A stretch of DNA of 64,000 nucleotides from NCBI GenBank assembly GCA_945910005.1, contig OX246746.1:14966022-15030021 (forward strand), given 5' to 3'. The DNA is from Isoperla grammatica. Lineage: Eukaryota; Arthropoda; Insecta; Plecoptera; Perlodidae. Shown in pieces: positions 1 to 12,700 of this stretch (position 1 is its first letter; every line of letters begins with the position of its first letter). The notes beneath the pieces are model-generated. The model was not told where the DNA came from. It did no database searches and worked only from the letters and a program-made list of their open reading frames with translations. The translations under genes and the position numbers were made by a program.

Positions 1-275
1 ATACAGAAATCAGAGGTTCCACAGGATGGACGGTCCTACAGCCTTAATGCCGTCATCATACAATCATCAATAACCAATAACCGACTAACCAGAAATCAGT
101 TGTTTGTCGACATTCTCAATTTGTATTATGCCCTCGCCATTATCCATGCAGTGTTTTATGTTAGTTGCACGTCATGATGATATTTGGCGTCTACGTACCA
201 TATTTTTGCAACGAGACTAATCGAGACGATGAGTTGGTGATTATGAGGATATAAAATGCCACAATATGACATCCA

Positions 276-365
276 TACCCAAGCCAGGATTCGAACCTGG
301 AATGCAGAGACCGTGGTTTACTAGACCAATGCCAATCGACTTTGGCCAACTGCGCTGGCTTGGGG
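276..365 (-). tRNA. tRNA-Thr(AGT)-like sequence, probably a pseudogene or SINE head
   Basis: Read on the minus strand, the 3' half folds well: a T arm with 5-bp stem and TTCGAAT loop (a perfect B box) and an acceptor stem with 6 of 7 pairs. The anticodon-loop stretch GTCTAGTAAAC is the one seen in tRNA-Thr(AGT). The D-arm side is abnormal, with about 12 extra bases between the D loop and the anticodon stem and a poor D stem. It is therefore more likely a decayed copy or SINE head than a working tRNA gene. Confidence 0.5.
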
Positions 366-460
366 CCAACGTAATAGCATAACAGCACAGTTATGGGAAT
401 AATTTTATAAACCAAACAATTCATATATATATATATGATTTTTTAGATTTTGTTGGTTGC

Positions 461-993
461 AATATGTAAAGTAAGGATACATTTTACGGTTTAACCAATC
501 CAAATTTTATTTAAAATGATACTTCAACGTTTCGACGACTTTAGCGTCGTCTTTTTCAAGACATACAAACATAAAAAACAAATAAATAAAAAACCACAAC
601 AACCAAAAAACACTTGCATATAAAATGGAAAACACTGCCACAGCGATACATCACTGCGTAGCTCTAGCAAGCTCTTTGAATCTGCTTCTGGTTATGGGTC
701 CCCCCTGAGACACTGCTGGAACTCTTTGGTCAGCAACAGGCTGATTGATGGCTGGAAACACCTGCTGGACTTTAAGGTTAGCCACAATCGGTTTCCAAGC
801 CGAAGGTAGTCTTTGAGCGTCATCTCGCTTGTTCATGTTATGAGGCCGCTACTCAATTTCAATTGCTTCCCGGATTAACCTCGCTCGAAGATTGTCCACT
901 GAAGCAAGAAGCCTTACGAAACGTTGAAGTATCATTTTAAATAAAATTTGGATTGGTTAAACCGTAAAATGTATCCTTACTTTATATTACATA
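461..993. mobile_element. Foldback element with 64-bp perfect inverted repeats, Penelope-like ends
   Basis: The arms at 471-534 and 919-982 are exact reverse complements over 64 bases, and similarity continues a few bases outward on each side. Both outer ends abut (TA)n microsatellite. The arms carry an ACGTTTCG / CGAAACGT motif beside an AAAGACGACGCTAAAGTCGTC-type stretch, which resembles the ends of Penelope-like retroelements. The interior holds only a short open frame (651-836, minus) that I cannot assign. A diverged relative lies at about 55100-55325. The Penelope assignment is an inference. Confidence 0.55.
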
Positions 994-1282
994 TATATAT
1001 ATATATATAGGTAGAGGCCAATGTGGCTGTGATAAATGAATTAAACTATAGGAACTAAATGAAGTCATGTTTCATTGTGGGGAAGGTACAGAAAGATGAC
1101 AGGTTACCTTAAAACCATTAGGTATAGGGTGGTCAAGACAGCAGGTGGGAAACTTTTCAGCAATATGTTTATGCTTTCATCTACATGTCTCTATATTCGT
1201 GACCAACCTACTGTGCCATGAATTAACTTCCATTATAAGTTAAGTATATTTGTGCATTGGAAGCTCTCTACATAATTGCAGT

Positions 1283-1633
1283 AAGCCAACGGTTTAGCCG
1301 CGGTCGCATCGCCGGTTACCATACGAACACCGAAGTTAAGCAACCTCGGGCTAGGTCAGGAGGTGGATGGGTGACCACTCTCCTCTGAAACACTAGTTAC
1401 CGTTGGTTAGAGCGGATTGGAGGGTTTGAAGGCGTGTAACAGTTTCGTTCTTCTCGTCAACTGCGCGGCAGTCCGGGTTAGTGGAGGAACCTATATGACT
1501 GGTGAAGTTACACTGTCATTTCGGATGGGACGTAAAGCCGATGGTCCCTTATCATTCATCAATCATCAGGCTAAAGAGGGCATTGCACCCTACACTGACC
1601 TTAATTACAATGAAATAAATAAATAAAATGATA
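1283..1633 (+). mobile_element. 5S rRNA-derived SINE (SINE3 type) with 9-bp target duplication
   Basis: The head (about 1284-1410) is clearly derived from 5S rRNA. It retains CACCGAAGTTAAGCA followed by TCGGGC, and later GGATGGGTGACC, matching the internal A-box and C-box promoter of 5S genes. The body contains GGATGGGACGTAAAGCC, similar to a conserved 3' domain in many invertebrate SINEs. The tail ends in (AAAT)n. The element is bounded by a perfect 9-bp direct repeat AATTGCAGT at 1274-1282 and 1634-1642, the mark of LINE-mediated retroposition. It encodes no protein. Confidence 0.85.
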
Positions 1634-1642
1634 AATTGCAGT

Positions 1643-2801
1643 CAATTAAAAAGAAATATATAGGCGAGAAAGTAGAATATAGTAATAAATAAAAACAATA
1701 ATACGTAATATGCAAACTGGGCTGTTTCGTCATGTCAGTGCTGAGTTTCTCTTATAACTCAACGTTTTGCCACAAACGTTGGTGGCTTCCTCAAGACTGA
1801 AAAATGTGAAAGAGCTGACAATTGCAAGAAAAGCTATTTTTAGGCAGGTTGCATCATATATAAAACGGACTATGGAGTGAAAAACATAGAAGACAAAAAA
1901 CTACAGTAGTAGTTCTAAATGATTTTCAAAAGAGCGTTGCAATTATGGTGTGATTGTTTTCTCTCTAGGTCGAGTACTTACAATTTTTCAAAGTCGAGGG
2001 ACATCTTTTGGAATCCGATAGTAGATGAGTACAGTGCAACACTGTTGCCAGGTCATGCCAGGTCACGATCCGGAGCCAGGCTGCGACTTATCTTCACCAG
2101 TCCACATCAAGGATTTCATTTTCGGGATTGATACAGTACTTATTATATTCTATTCTATTCATCGAGTCAATCTCTATCCCATTCAGCCATCATGACTGCT
2201 CCAGCTGCTCCATGAGTCGGCTGAAATGACCTGTCATCTCTTACAAAACTAAATATGACAATAATCGCGAATATTTTAATTCTGTAGTTAAAAAGTGGTG
2301 TTTCTACGGCTGAGGAAGATGAATGCAACGAGTCAAAGATGTATCCAAAATTACTTCGTCATTTGAACTGAAAACATCAACAATTACAATTGTTTTCGCC
2401 GGGCCGCGGATTTTTGGTGTGTATTTTACTGATCCGAGGTAGATAAAAGGTTGAGAAACACTGCACTAGGGTTAAATAGGTAGGTGTAGTAGTAAGTAGT
2501 AAAATTATAGACAAAGTTGACTAATGGTTGGTATAATACAAATAATAAGTAATGTCTTGGAATCTGAACGGAACATTGTAAATATTATCATAGAGAATGC
2601 TAGTGATTGTACGGAGGGTTTTATTTAATGTGCATAAAATGCGATCTATTGATCGATCTCAAAATGAGTGCCGACTGTTCTATGTAAATTCATACGATAA
2701 GGATGTTGTTAAAGTATGTGTAATATACAGAGGGTTGTATTTAATTTTTAATATGCTAATCTAATGTGATGCATTGATTTTAGACTGAATGCAAACATTC
2801 T
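1643..2801. other. Non-genic stretch with a possible Penelope-like end
   Basis: I see no gene. At about 1745-1800 an AACGTTTTGCC / ACAAACGTTGG motif followed by a TCCTCAAGACTGAAAA stretch resembles a Penelope-like terminus. The rest is unassigned AT-rich DNA. Confidence 0.35.
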
Positions 2802-2951
2802 CCCCAAGACTACCTTACACAAGCTTTTGTCACAGGCGAGGCACTCATAGCCAACCAGCGATCTGCTCGAGACAACCCCATGCAAATATCGATCGCTGAT
2901 TGGCTACGAGTGCCTCGCCTGTGACGAACGCATGTGTAAGGTAGTTTTGGG
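2802..2951. mobile_element. Palindromic MITE, family A, copy 1
   Basis: A near-perfect inverted repeat of about 150 bp. The left arm, starting CCCCAAGACTACCTTACACA, pairs with a right arm ending TGTGTAAGGTAGTTTTGGG, with arms of about 65 bp and a short loop. A second copy of the family lies at 54141-54303, so it is a dispersed non-autonomous element and not a unique hairpin. It has no coding capacity. Confidence 0.8.
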
Positions 2952-5160
2952 ACAACTATATTATTTAACTAAAGATGATAAGTGAACGACTTGTAATATA
3001 CCACAAACTCACCTGGCCTGCAAGGGGAAAACATACCGAAATTGAAAACAAATAAAATACAATACAAGAAGAGAGCAGGGGAATGGGATTTTTAGGACAT
3101 CTAGTAATTCTGCAAAGATCAGCCAAATTATTTTTGATTAATGCATATATTTATTTAGTCTTCAAAAATAACTGATAAAATAAATAATCATTTGTAAGAA
3201 TACATTATTTACAGAGACTTCATTACTATAATATTTACAAACATGTATTAAATGGTTGTGTGTCCTAACAACAACATCATCATCACCATCATCATTATCA
3301 TTATCATCATCTAAAAGAGATGATCATCATCTAAAAGAGATGATACTCTATAAAAAAGACCATTAGTACATTACTAGGTTTTATAGTTACTTTATTTAAA
3401 AAATCACCAGTGCTAAATAAAACAAGTTATTGTCACAAAACAAAATAAACAAAAATAATTCAAAATATAGAGTATATTATACTAGATTAAGATGAATTAT
3501 TGATGCAATATACACACTATACTGTAAATATAAAGTGATCATTATCATTTATGCTGTCCACAATATTCCATAAAATACAAGGTAAACGTGTCTATAACTA
3601 AAGTGCTCACTGCCATTTTCAGGATCACAAATCCAATACAAATACTACTAGTAAAACATTAAGCGACCGATAACGAACAATATATCACTAAATTTCATGT
3701 AAAAAAAACCAAATGAAAATTAAAAGAGTAATGTGTTTGACAAATATTATTAGTAACTGTAAATAGAAAATATATTAGGGAGCAAGACTAGAGTACCTAC
3801 TTATAAATAGTATCCAGGTTTAAATAAAGTTGTATATTAATATTAAAGACTTAAAAGTACATTGAAGGTCCCTATTGGTGTTACACATAAATCTCTACTA
3901 GGTACCCATCACCTTATAAATCACATTTACCTGGGCCTATATACAAAACAACTAACATGCACAGTAACATAATTATATAAAGTCGGTAAAAGCTAATAAC
4001 AAAACAGAAAAACTTATATAAAATATACCTAGTATTTAGATGATCTTCTTATCAAAAAGAAATCCAGTAAGAAAGCATGCCTTCAGTATCCTGTATAATA
4101 TTGTAAGCCTGACTCTCAAACTAACTAGGCCTACCACATAATGTGTTGATACATGAAGTAGGGAGAATACAGGGGCAGGCTTACAACTAAGTTAACTCAC
4201 TAGCCAAGACCACAAAGGACAAGTTTAAATGGACCACAGAGCAGTTACAGCAAGTAGATGTGGTGTGGTTTTACTTGAGCTATACACTAGATTCAAGCTT
4301 GTAAAGAACATTGAATTTGATGGCCAGGGCTGTAGTTAAACAAAATAATTCTGTCCAAGCAATTCACATATTAAGTTAACCAAGTATAGACATAATTGGG
4401 TTATACGCTGCTACACATAACATTAGTATAACACATTATTTGGATCTTCCAGTTTAGCTAGTAAAATGTTGCTTTCAAATAAGCAGTGACAATATGTAAT
4501 CTAACATAACTAGGCTATTGCATCACAGTATTTTACAATTTGATACTTTTGTCCAGTGAAGTTAAAAAGAATGACACATAGTATCCTTGGCTGTGATACA
4601 ATTTCCCACAATAAAACAAATTTCAAATAAGCTCAATATTAATTATTGTTTTAAATTGTAATGGAATAATCTTATCCTTATGCAGACTAAGGACTTAAAA
4701 AATATCTCACAGTACCTTGCATATGAATATTTGTTACAAACAGGTTGAACTATAATCAGAATATGACTTAACTGCTTAAAAATAGAAACTACTCGTGTAC
4801 AGCAATGCCCTTACATTAAACAAAAATGATCCTAGGACAAATATTAAAATTAACATATCTTCAAATATTTTATTTGTGTGGGTTGCACTAAATAATGTCA
4901 TACATCTTCTACGAATTTTGTACTCATGAAAGCTTTACACATTGGAATTGGAAACACAAGTTGAATAAGTCAATATGAACAAGAACACAAAAGAATTGTT
5001 TAAAAGAAACAAAATAAAAATATGCATAGCATCAATTTATTCCATACTATGTACTGGTATTGATCTCGTAATCACAAGTTTTAGGTGTTGCCAAATAACC
5101 GTCTTTCTGGACGTGGAGTATGATGGGAATACAATTACATATGTAATTTGGTGCTGGCAT
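2952..5160. other. AT-rich DNA without recognisable genes
   Basis: I find no coding region. The only structure noted is an ATC-rich microsatellite at about 3272-3344, which ends in two copies of ATCATCTAAAAGAGATGAT, itself a small hairpin. Confidence 0.5.
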
Positions 5161-5437
5161 GACACATTTAAATACCTCCTGTGCCTACTAGACACAACCT
5201 CAACAAATACTAGAAATTTTGGTTTGCACTGACACATTGAAATACCTCCTGTGTCTACTAGACACAACTTCAACAAATACTAGAAATTTTGGTTTGCACT
5301 GACACATTTAAATACCTCCTGTGCCTACTAGACCCAACCTCAACAAATACTAGAAATTTTGGTTTGCACTGACACATTGAAATACCTTGTGCCTACTAGA
5401 CACAACTTCAACAAATACTAGAAATTTTGGTTTGGAC
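5161..5437. repeat. Four-copy 70-bp tandem repeat
   Basis: Units begin GACACATT(T/G)AAATACCT at 5161, 5231, 5301 and 5371, an exact 70-bp spacing. The last unit lacks a few bases after AATACC. It lies downstream of the ATG101 stop codon and short open frames across it have no support. Confidence 0.9.
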
Positions 5438-6643
5438 TAACTTAGAGGTGCTTGTTTTATGTTTATACTTTGTACATACATTGTAACTGAGCACTGAAAA
5501 TTTAATTAAAATAAAACAGTAGGAAGTATTGATGCAGTCTAATCTACGTGCCTACAACAATTTGGATCACGTTATAAATTCTAGAAACTTGGTTTCAGCC
5601 CATAAAAAAAAAATGAGCACATTTGTAATATAACATAAATACATAATGTAAATAAAAATTATAAAAAATGCAATCCCAGTTACTACCAATTTTGACAAAG
5701 GTTACTGCCACAGTAGGCCTACAGCCTAGGCATAAAGTTTTGTAGGCCTGTGTAGCAACGAAAATATTTGATCTACTGAAAATTAATAATGAGAAGTGGG
5801 GAGAGGTAAACAAAAAAAAAGACAGATGAACAAAAGTAAGAAACCATGTAGCTCCAAAAGTTGGACTGGACAGGAGAGCACAACGTTCACATTGTCGATA
5901 ATGACCCGACTGAACCCAAGACATGTTACATAATTTTAAGACTTTGGGCAGACAGTGAACACTAAAACCCATCTAGATATGTTCACATTTCCACATTTAC
6001 ATCACAACCTGTCACAGGGCTTTACATACAATACACGCATCATGTAAGATGGCCTTGCTATTGATTTCAACATGTCTGCAATAACCCCAAGTCTCAGGTT
6101 TGACTGTTTTAGTGTCGCTAGCTGATTGATAGTGTCGTCTATCCACACAGAGATCTAGAAAATACCAAGAACATCATAAATTACGTCGATCTAACATAAG
6201 CACGTGAAAATGTGTTATTCTGTTCGTCCATTGAGGCTACAGGTACATAATTTGTTGTTTTTGTGAGATTGTATTTGTTTTTTCATGACCGTTAGTCCGT
6301 TACCTCCTACTGCTCGATCTCAGCTACCTTCAAAACTCAATTTAAGTTGAACATTTTGTGACTTAAATACTAAATTATTAGCTTCAACAATATTACTCCA
6401 AACACCTACGAATGTGAACCATATAAAAAGACTTTTATCACTAAGTTGGATTTGTCTTTAGCACCCCCTGGGAATTATTCCATACATATGTATGAGCATG
6501 GTGGTATGATGAAGGTCTTGGCTAGGTCTCTAACAATAATTGCTATGAGAGTTTCCCTGATTAACTGCATAGTGTCAATGTTATTGCAAGAGTTATGCAT
6601 ATATATTAAAAGTAGTTATGTAATAAAATGAACTTGCAGAGTC
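5438..6643. other. ATG101 3' flank, no other gene seen
   Basis: This lies downstream of the ATG101 stop on the minus strand and probably includes the 3' UTR. I could not fix a polyadenylation signal. Open frames here (such as 5595-5972 minus) have no recognisable domain. Confidence 0.4.
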
Positions 6644-6727
6644 TCAAAGGGAAAGAGTCTCTTTTATCAGTTTCTTCATCGTTGTACCGACAGACGTGTT
6701 CGAGGGACCTGACGTTGAGAATGAGAC
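6644..6727 (-). CDS. ATG101: ATG101 exon 5
   Basis: 84 nt in phase 0 after a GTTTCAG acceptor. It encodes the last 27 residues, ending [13 protein letters not shown], then TGA at 6646-6644. This matches the conserved C-terminal helix of the family. Confidence 0.94.
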   Translation of the reverse strand, partial: VSFSTSGPSNTSVGTTMKKLIKETLSL

Positions 6728-9700
6728 CTGAAACAAATCATTTAAGCAAATTTGAATGGGTCCCACACCTAGATAGACATTTAATATTTGGGTTACAGTA
6801 AAACCATTGAGTTTATTAGTGTAGGGTAGAGTTCTAGCGGCCATTGGTGACTGTCTAGTGTCTACCCATAGATTGCCCGTGTACGCTAGTAGTACTGGGG
6901 GGGGAGCCGCTAGGTACCGCCACATCAGAACGGCCCATGGGCGTGCGCAGAGGTTGATCAATGGGGGGGCACAATACACAATACATTCCCAATGAAAGTA
7001 CTTCACGGCGGCGCCAATGGGGGGTGTGGGGGGGGATGCCCCCCACAAAAAGCTCCACAGGATATTTTTTAAAGACATGCATTTTTAAATGTGTTTATAA
7101 GCGTATTATGAGGAGTACAGGTTGTCTGTTCAATGGGTTAATTTCACACAATTATTTGTGGATATCAGTGATATCAATGATACAAAGTGAAGGAAGTGGT
7201 CAGTCCCACAGCCAAAATCTTGGCGGTAAGGCAACAGTTGATGATGAGGCCGGTCAGCTGATTCCAACGTCATCGCAATCTAGGAGGAAGGTGCTATAGG
7301 TCCTCTTCTCGTCTTTTACGATCGACAGGCGTATACGGTATACCCTGGACCTAATTCTATTTTTAAAAAAAGCTCACACCCTAATGGGGGGTCCGCTGCC
7401 CCCCCTTGCCCCCCCCCCCCCCCCCTCCTGCGCACGCCTATGGAATGGCCTAGCACTTCTAGCATCCGCGGGAGAGTTTTTTGTAGACAAGTCGTCAATG
7501 CCCACTGGGACTCTACCCTACACTAAAAAACTCAATGGTAAAACTTTTTTAATTCAAATTGCAAAGGACGCAAGTAAAATCCCAATTTGAATTACAAAAT
7601 TAAAAGAACAGAATTAAAAGAACATTTAACATTAAGCCTTATGTTCTAACCTTCAGCGGGGACTTGATCACTACTTTGAAATACACATAAATTTGAATTG
7701 AGTTTGAATTAAAGAGGTTTTACTATATCAACATTGACTACATATGCCTACATACTGGCTATTAACACTACCTCACTGGTGCATTGTCAGACTCACACAT
7801 TCTAATAGTAGGGCCTATATCATTGTTTTATTATGATAGGTAGGATGAGGATAGACCCCAAAACCTTACCTGAATTGTAGACCGTTGTGGTAGAGAGATT
7901 AAATCACAATGGTCTATAATTCAGGTAAGCTGTTGGGGTCCATCCTACTTATCATATTACCAACCTTTTGGCCTCTCTTTAATCCAGCATTTAATTGTTT
8001 TATTACTATTTGTTTTGTAAGTTATCTTTTTATACTAATATTTCTAGGACTGTGCCAACCTTATATTTTGGTTTGAGCCAAACGTCGAATCAAACCTGTT
8101 AGGATATTTTCAAACCTCAAACTGAACCTTGTATTTTTGCATTTTCAATATTTTCATTATGACGACGTGTTCTACAGCCAAAACATCATTGACATTTTGT
8201 TCATGTACCGCACCACTAAAATAGCTCGATATTGATAACCTAGGCGTCAGCATTTCATTGTGAAAACCTTAGCTAATACAAACCAAAACATGCACTAGGC
8301 CTAGGCCTAGCACTAGAACCACAAGTAGAAACACGGCAAGTACAAAAACACGCGGAATATGAAATATGAACAGTGTACAAAAAAAAAAACAGTGTAGCCA
8401 CCCGCTATCGATAGTCAACCCATGTACGCGATCAGGAGTCGTTCTACTTTTGCGTAGTTTTTTTAAATTTAAAATGGCGCTTGGTTTGGTTCGAAAAGGT
8501 TAGTTTTTCGTAAGCAATATTAAAAACTAACGTACCATAGAGGTTAGGATTTCGAACCGGTTCGCACAGTAGGACTACTAAATATTTCTTTGTATTTTCA
8601 TGGTTGGTTTATAATAAATTAACGCGTAATAAATCTAAACAAGGGTGTAATATTTTATCTTTAACTGGAAATGTGGTTTCTTACACATCTAATTCTGATA
8701 CAGTATTAGTTTGTTACAGAAGAGTTTTTTTTTAAATAAACAATAATGAATACTCCAAGAATATTGGTGAGTTTCATGATTTGAGTGTATGGGAAGCTGG
8801 AAATTGACCATTTATGCAGGCAACACATAGTGAAGTCCCTACTTCTGCAATTTGTAAATAGTACCGTTTACAAACAATAGAGCTGCAGCTTCTTGGGAAG
8901 TGCCATGTGTTATTTTTTAGAAATACTCCTCAATAGTGGGGTAGCTGGCTGTTTCAATTTCTCATTTTTTTTCATAGGTGTTTTCCCAACGTGACTAAAA
9001 ATTAGCTAATTTAATACCCATTTATAAGGGGAAAGGTAGATGATAGAAACTCTATCATCCAATTTCAACTTTTCCTAGGCCTAGTGTGTAAAATAATTGA
9101 ACACATTTTCATAAGATTGTTTCTCTCAACCACCAGTTGCGTGCACACTGTTTCAACTAAAGTAAACAGATACCTATACTCATGTTGTTATATAACATTC
9201 TTATACTCAGCCGCCAGTTGCGTGCACGCTGTTTTAACTGAAGTACACAGATACCTACACTTATGCTGTCATATTACATTCTTATACTCAGCCGCCAGTT
9301 GCGTGCACGCTGTTTCAACTAAAGTAAACAGATACATAAACTCATAATGTTTATTACATTCTTATACTCAGCCGTTAGTTGCGTGCACGCTGTTTCAACT
9401 AAAGTAAACATATACCTACTTATGCTGTCAAATTACATTCTTATACTCAACCGCTAGTTGCGAACATGCTGTTTCAAATTAAGTAAACAGATACTCTCTC
9501 ATGCTGTCATACTACATTTTGATACTAAACCGCAAGTAGCGTGCACGATGTTATATTTAAAGTAAACGGATACCTACCTATGCTGTCATATAACATTCTA
9601 ATACTCAACCACCAGTTGCGTGCACGCTGTTTCAACTAAAGTAAACATATACCTATACTCATGATGTTATATTACATCCTTATACTCAACCGCCAGATGC

Positions 9701-12700
9701 GTGCACGCTGTTTCAACTAAAGCAAAGAGATACCTATACTCATGGTGTCATATTACATTCTTATACTCAGCCGCCAGTTGCGTGGCTGCTGTTCCAACTA
9801 AAGTAAACAGCTACCTATACTCATGTTTATTTATTACATTCTTATACTCAGCCGCCAGTTGCCTACATACTGTTTCAACTTAAGTAAACAGATACCTATA
9901 CTCATGCTATCATATTACATTCTTATACTCAGCCGCCAGTCGCGTGCACGCTGTTTCAACTAAAGTAAACAGATACCTATACTCATGCTATCATATTACA
10001 TTCTTATACTCAGCCGCCAGTTGTGTGCACGCTGTTTTAACTAAAGTACACAGATACCTACACTTATGCTGTCATATTACATTCTAGTACTCAGCCGCCA
10101 GTTGCGTGCACGCTGTTTCAACTAAAGTAAACATATACCTACTTATGCTGTCAAATTACATTCTTATACTCAACCGCTAGTTGCGAACATGCTGTTTCAA
10201 ATTAAGTAAACAGATACTCACTCATGCTGTCATACTACATATTGATACTAAACCGCAAGTAGCGTGCACGCTGTTATATTTAAAGTAAACGGATACCTAC
10301 TTATGCTGTCATATAACATTCTAATACTCAACCACCAGTTGCGTGCACGCTGTTTCAACTAAAGTAAACATATACCTATACTCATGATGTTATATTACAT
10401 CCTTATACTCAACCGCCAGATGCGTGCACGCTGTTTCAACTAAAGCAAACAGATACCTATACTCATGTTGTTATATTACATTCTTATACTCAGCCGCCAG
10501 TTGCGTGGCAGCTGTTTCAACTAAAGTAAACAGATAACTATACTCATGTTGTTATATTACATTCTTAAACTCAGCCGCCAGTTGCGTGCATGCTGTTTCA
10601 ACTAAGGTAAACATATACCAGATACCTGTACTCATGCTATCATATTACATTCTTATACGCAGCCGCCAGTTGCGTGCATGCTGTTTTAACCAAAGTAGTC
10701 AGATACCTATACTCATGTTTATATATAACATTCTTTTACTCATCTGCCAGTTGCGTGCACGCTGTTTCAACTAAAGTAAACAGATACCTATACTCATGCT
10801 ATCATATCACATTCTAATACTCAACCACCAGTTGCGTGCACGCTGTTTCAACTAAAGTAAACATATACCTACTTATGCTGTCAAATTACATTCTTATACT
10901 CAACCGCTAGTTGCGAACATGCTGTTTCAAGTTAAGTAAACAGATACTCACTCATGCTGTCATATTACATTTTGATACTGAACCGCAAGTAGCGTGCAGG
11001 CTGTTATATTTAAAGTAAACGGATACCTACTTATGCTGTCATATAACATTCTAATACTCCGCCACCAGTTTGTGCACGCTGTTTCAACTAAAGCACACAG
11101 ATACCTATACTCATGTTGTTATATTACATTCTTATACTCAGCCGCCAGTTGCGTGCACGCTGTTTCAACTAAAGTAAACAGATACCTATCGTCATGCTGT
11201 CATATAACATTCTTATACTCAGCCGCCAGTTGCGTGGCAGCTGTTTCAACTAAAGTAAACAGATAACTATACTCATGTTGTTATATTACATTCTTAAACT
11301 CAGCCGCCAGTTGCGTGCATGCTGTTTCAACTAAAGTAAACATATACCAGATACCTGTACTCATGCTATCATATTACATTCTTATACGCGGCCGCCAGTT
11401 GCGTGCATGCTGTTTTAACCAAAGTAGTCAGGTTCCTATACTCATGTTTTTATATAACATTCTTTTACTCATCTGCCAGTTGCGTGCACGCTGTTTCAAC
11501 TGAAGTAAACAGATACCTGTACTCATGCTATCATATCACATTCTTATACTCAGCCGCCAGTCGCGTGCACGCTGTTTCAACTAAAGTAAACAGATACCTA
11601 TCGTCATGCTATCATATCACATTCTTATACTCAACTACCAGTTGCGTGCAAGCTGTTTTAAACTAAAGTAAAAAGATACCTATACTCATGCTGTCATATA
11701 ACATTCTTATACTGAGCCGCCAGTTGCGTGCACGCTGTTTCAACTAAAGTAAACAGATACCTATACTCATGCTATCATATTACATTCTTATACTCAGCCG
11801 CCAGTTGTGTGCACGCTGTTTCAACTAAAGTAAACAGATACCTATACTCATGTTGTTTTATTACATTCTTATACTCAACCACCAGTTGCGTGCACGCTGT
11901 TTTATTTAAAGTAAACGGATACCTACTCATGCTGTCATATAACATTCTTATACTCAACTAGGGATGTCAATACCCGGAAATAGTTGTACCCGGATACCCT
12001 TGCGCCGTACCCGGACTACCCGGGTAGTAAATAATACTAAATACGCGTTTTATCGTCATGGGTGTCAAATGATTCCCAAAGTTGTGGAAAGAGACATTAT
12101 ATTGTTAAACGATATCAGGTTGCATTGTCTTCGACGCAAAACGGTCGCGGAAGTATTCAACAAAGCTTCAAAGCTTGCATCTCCGCTACGGTAGGCAAGT
12201 ACAATGGTCGGCCGCGTCCAAGCGATGACGTCATAGTCCGAGCTCGAACACGAGAACATGATTGTGGTAAAGCTATGGTGGGCGGGTGCGCTCCCTCGGA
12301 CTCACAACCGTTCCTCAGCATTCTGCCATAAGCCTACAAAAGATGATACTAATTGGGCTTTACGTCTCATTTTTTTGCGATGATGACTAATCTAGACGAG
12401 GGGGGGGGGTCAAGTTAAATGCCGGCAAATTGAAAAGCGCGGCTCGTACGCTCGCACAAAGAGGCCAGCAGGAAAATATCGCAATGTTGAATTGATTTCG
12501 TTTGAACAGAAGAAAGGAACGGGTAGTACCGGGTAACAGGTATTGAAAAGTTGGAACCGTACCCATGTGTACCGGGCGGGTAACGGGTAGGCCTACCCGG
12601 GTACCCGTTGACATCCCTAATTGGTAGATTGATTTATCTGTAGGTTTCAGCATGGTTTCACAAGTTAGCATGCTTTCAGGAAAGCACGAGGGACTAAAAG

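Noticed and set aside
276..365. A functional tRNA-Thr gene
   Set aside because: The D arm does not fold and there are about 12 extra bases before the anticodon stem, so I list it only as tRNA-like.
5595..5972. 125-codon minus frame with hydrophobic stretches
   Set aside because: It lies downstream of ATG101, has an atypical composition and shows no domain or splice support.
9084..11961. Several 60-90-codon frames with 27-residue repeats in the satellite array
   Set aside because: They arise because the 81-bp monomer is a multiple of three. Frames break repeatedly, both strands are open in places, and there is no start, splice or codon signal.
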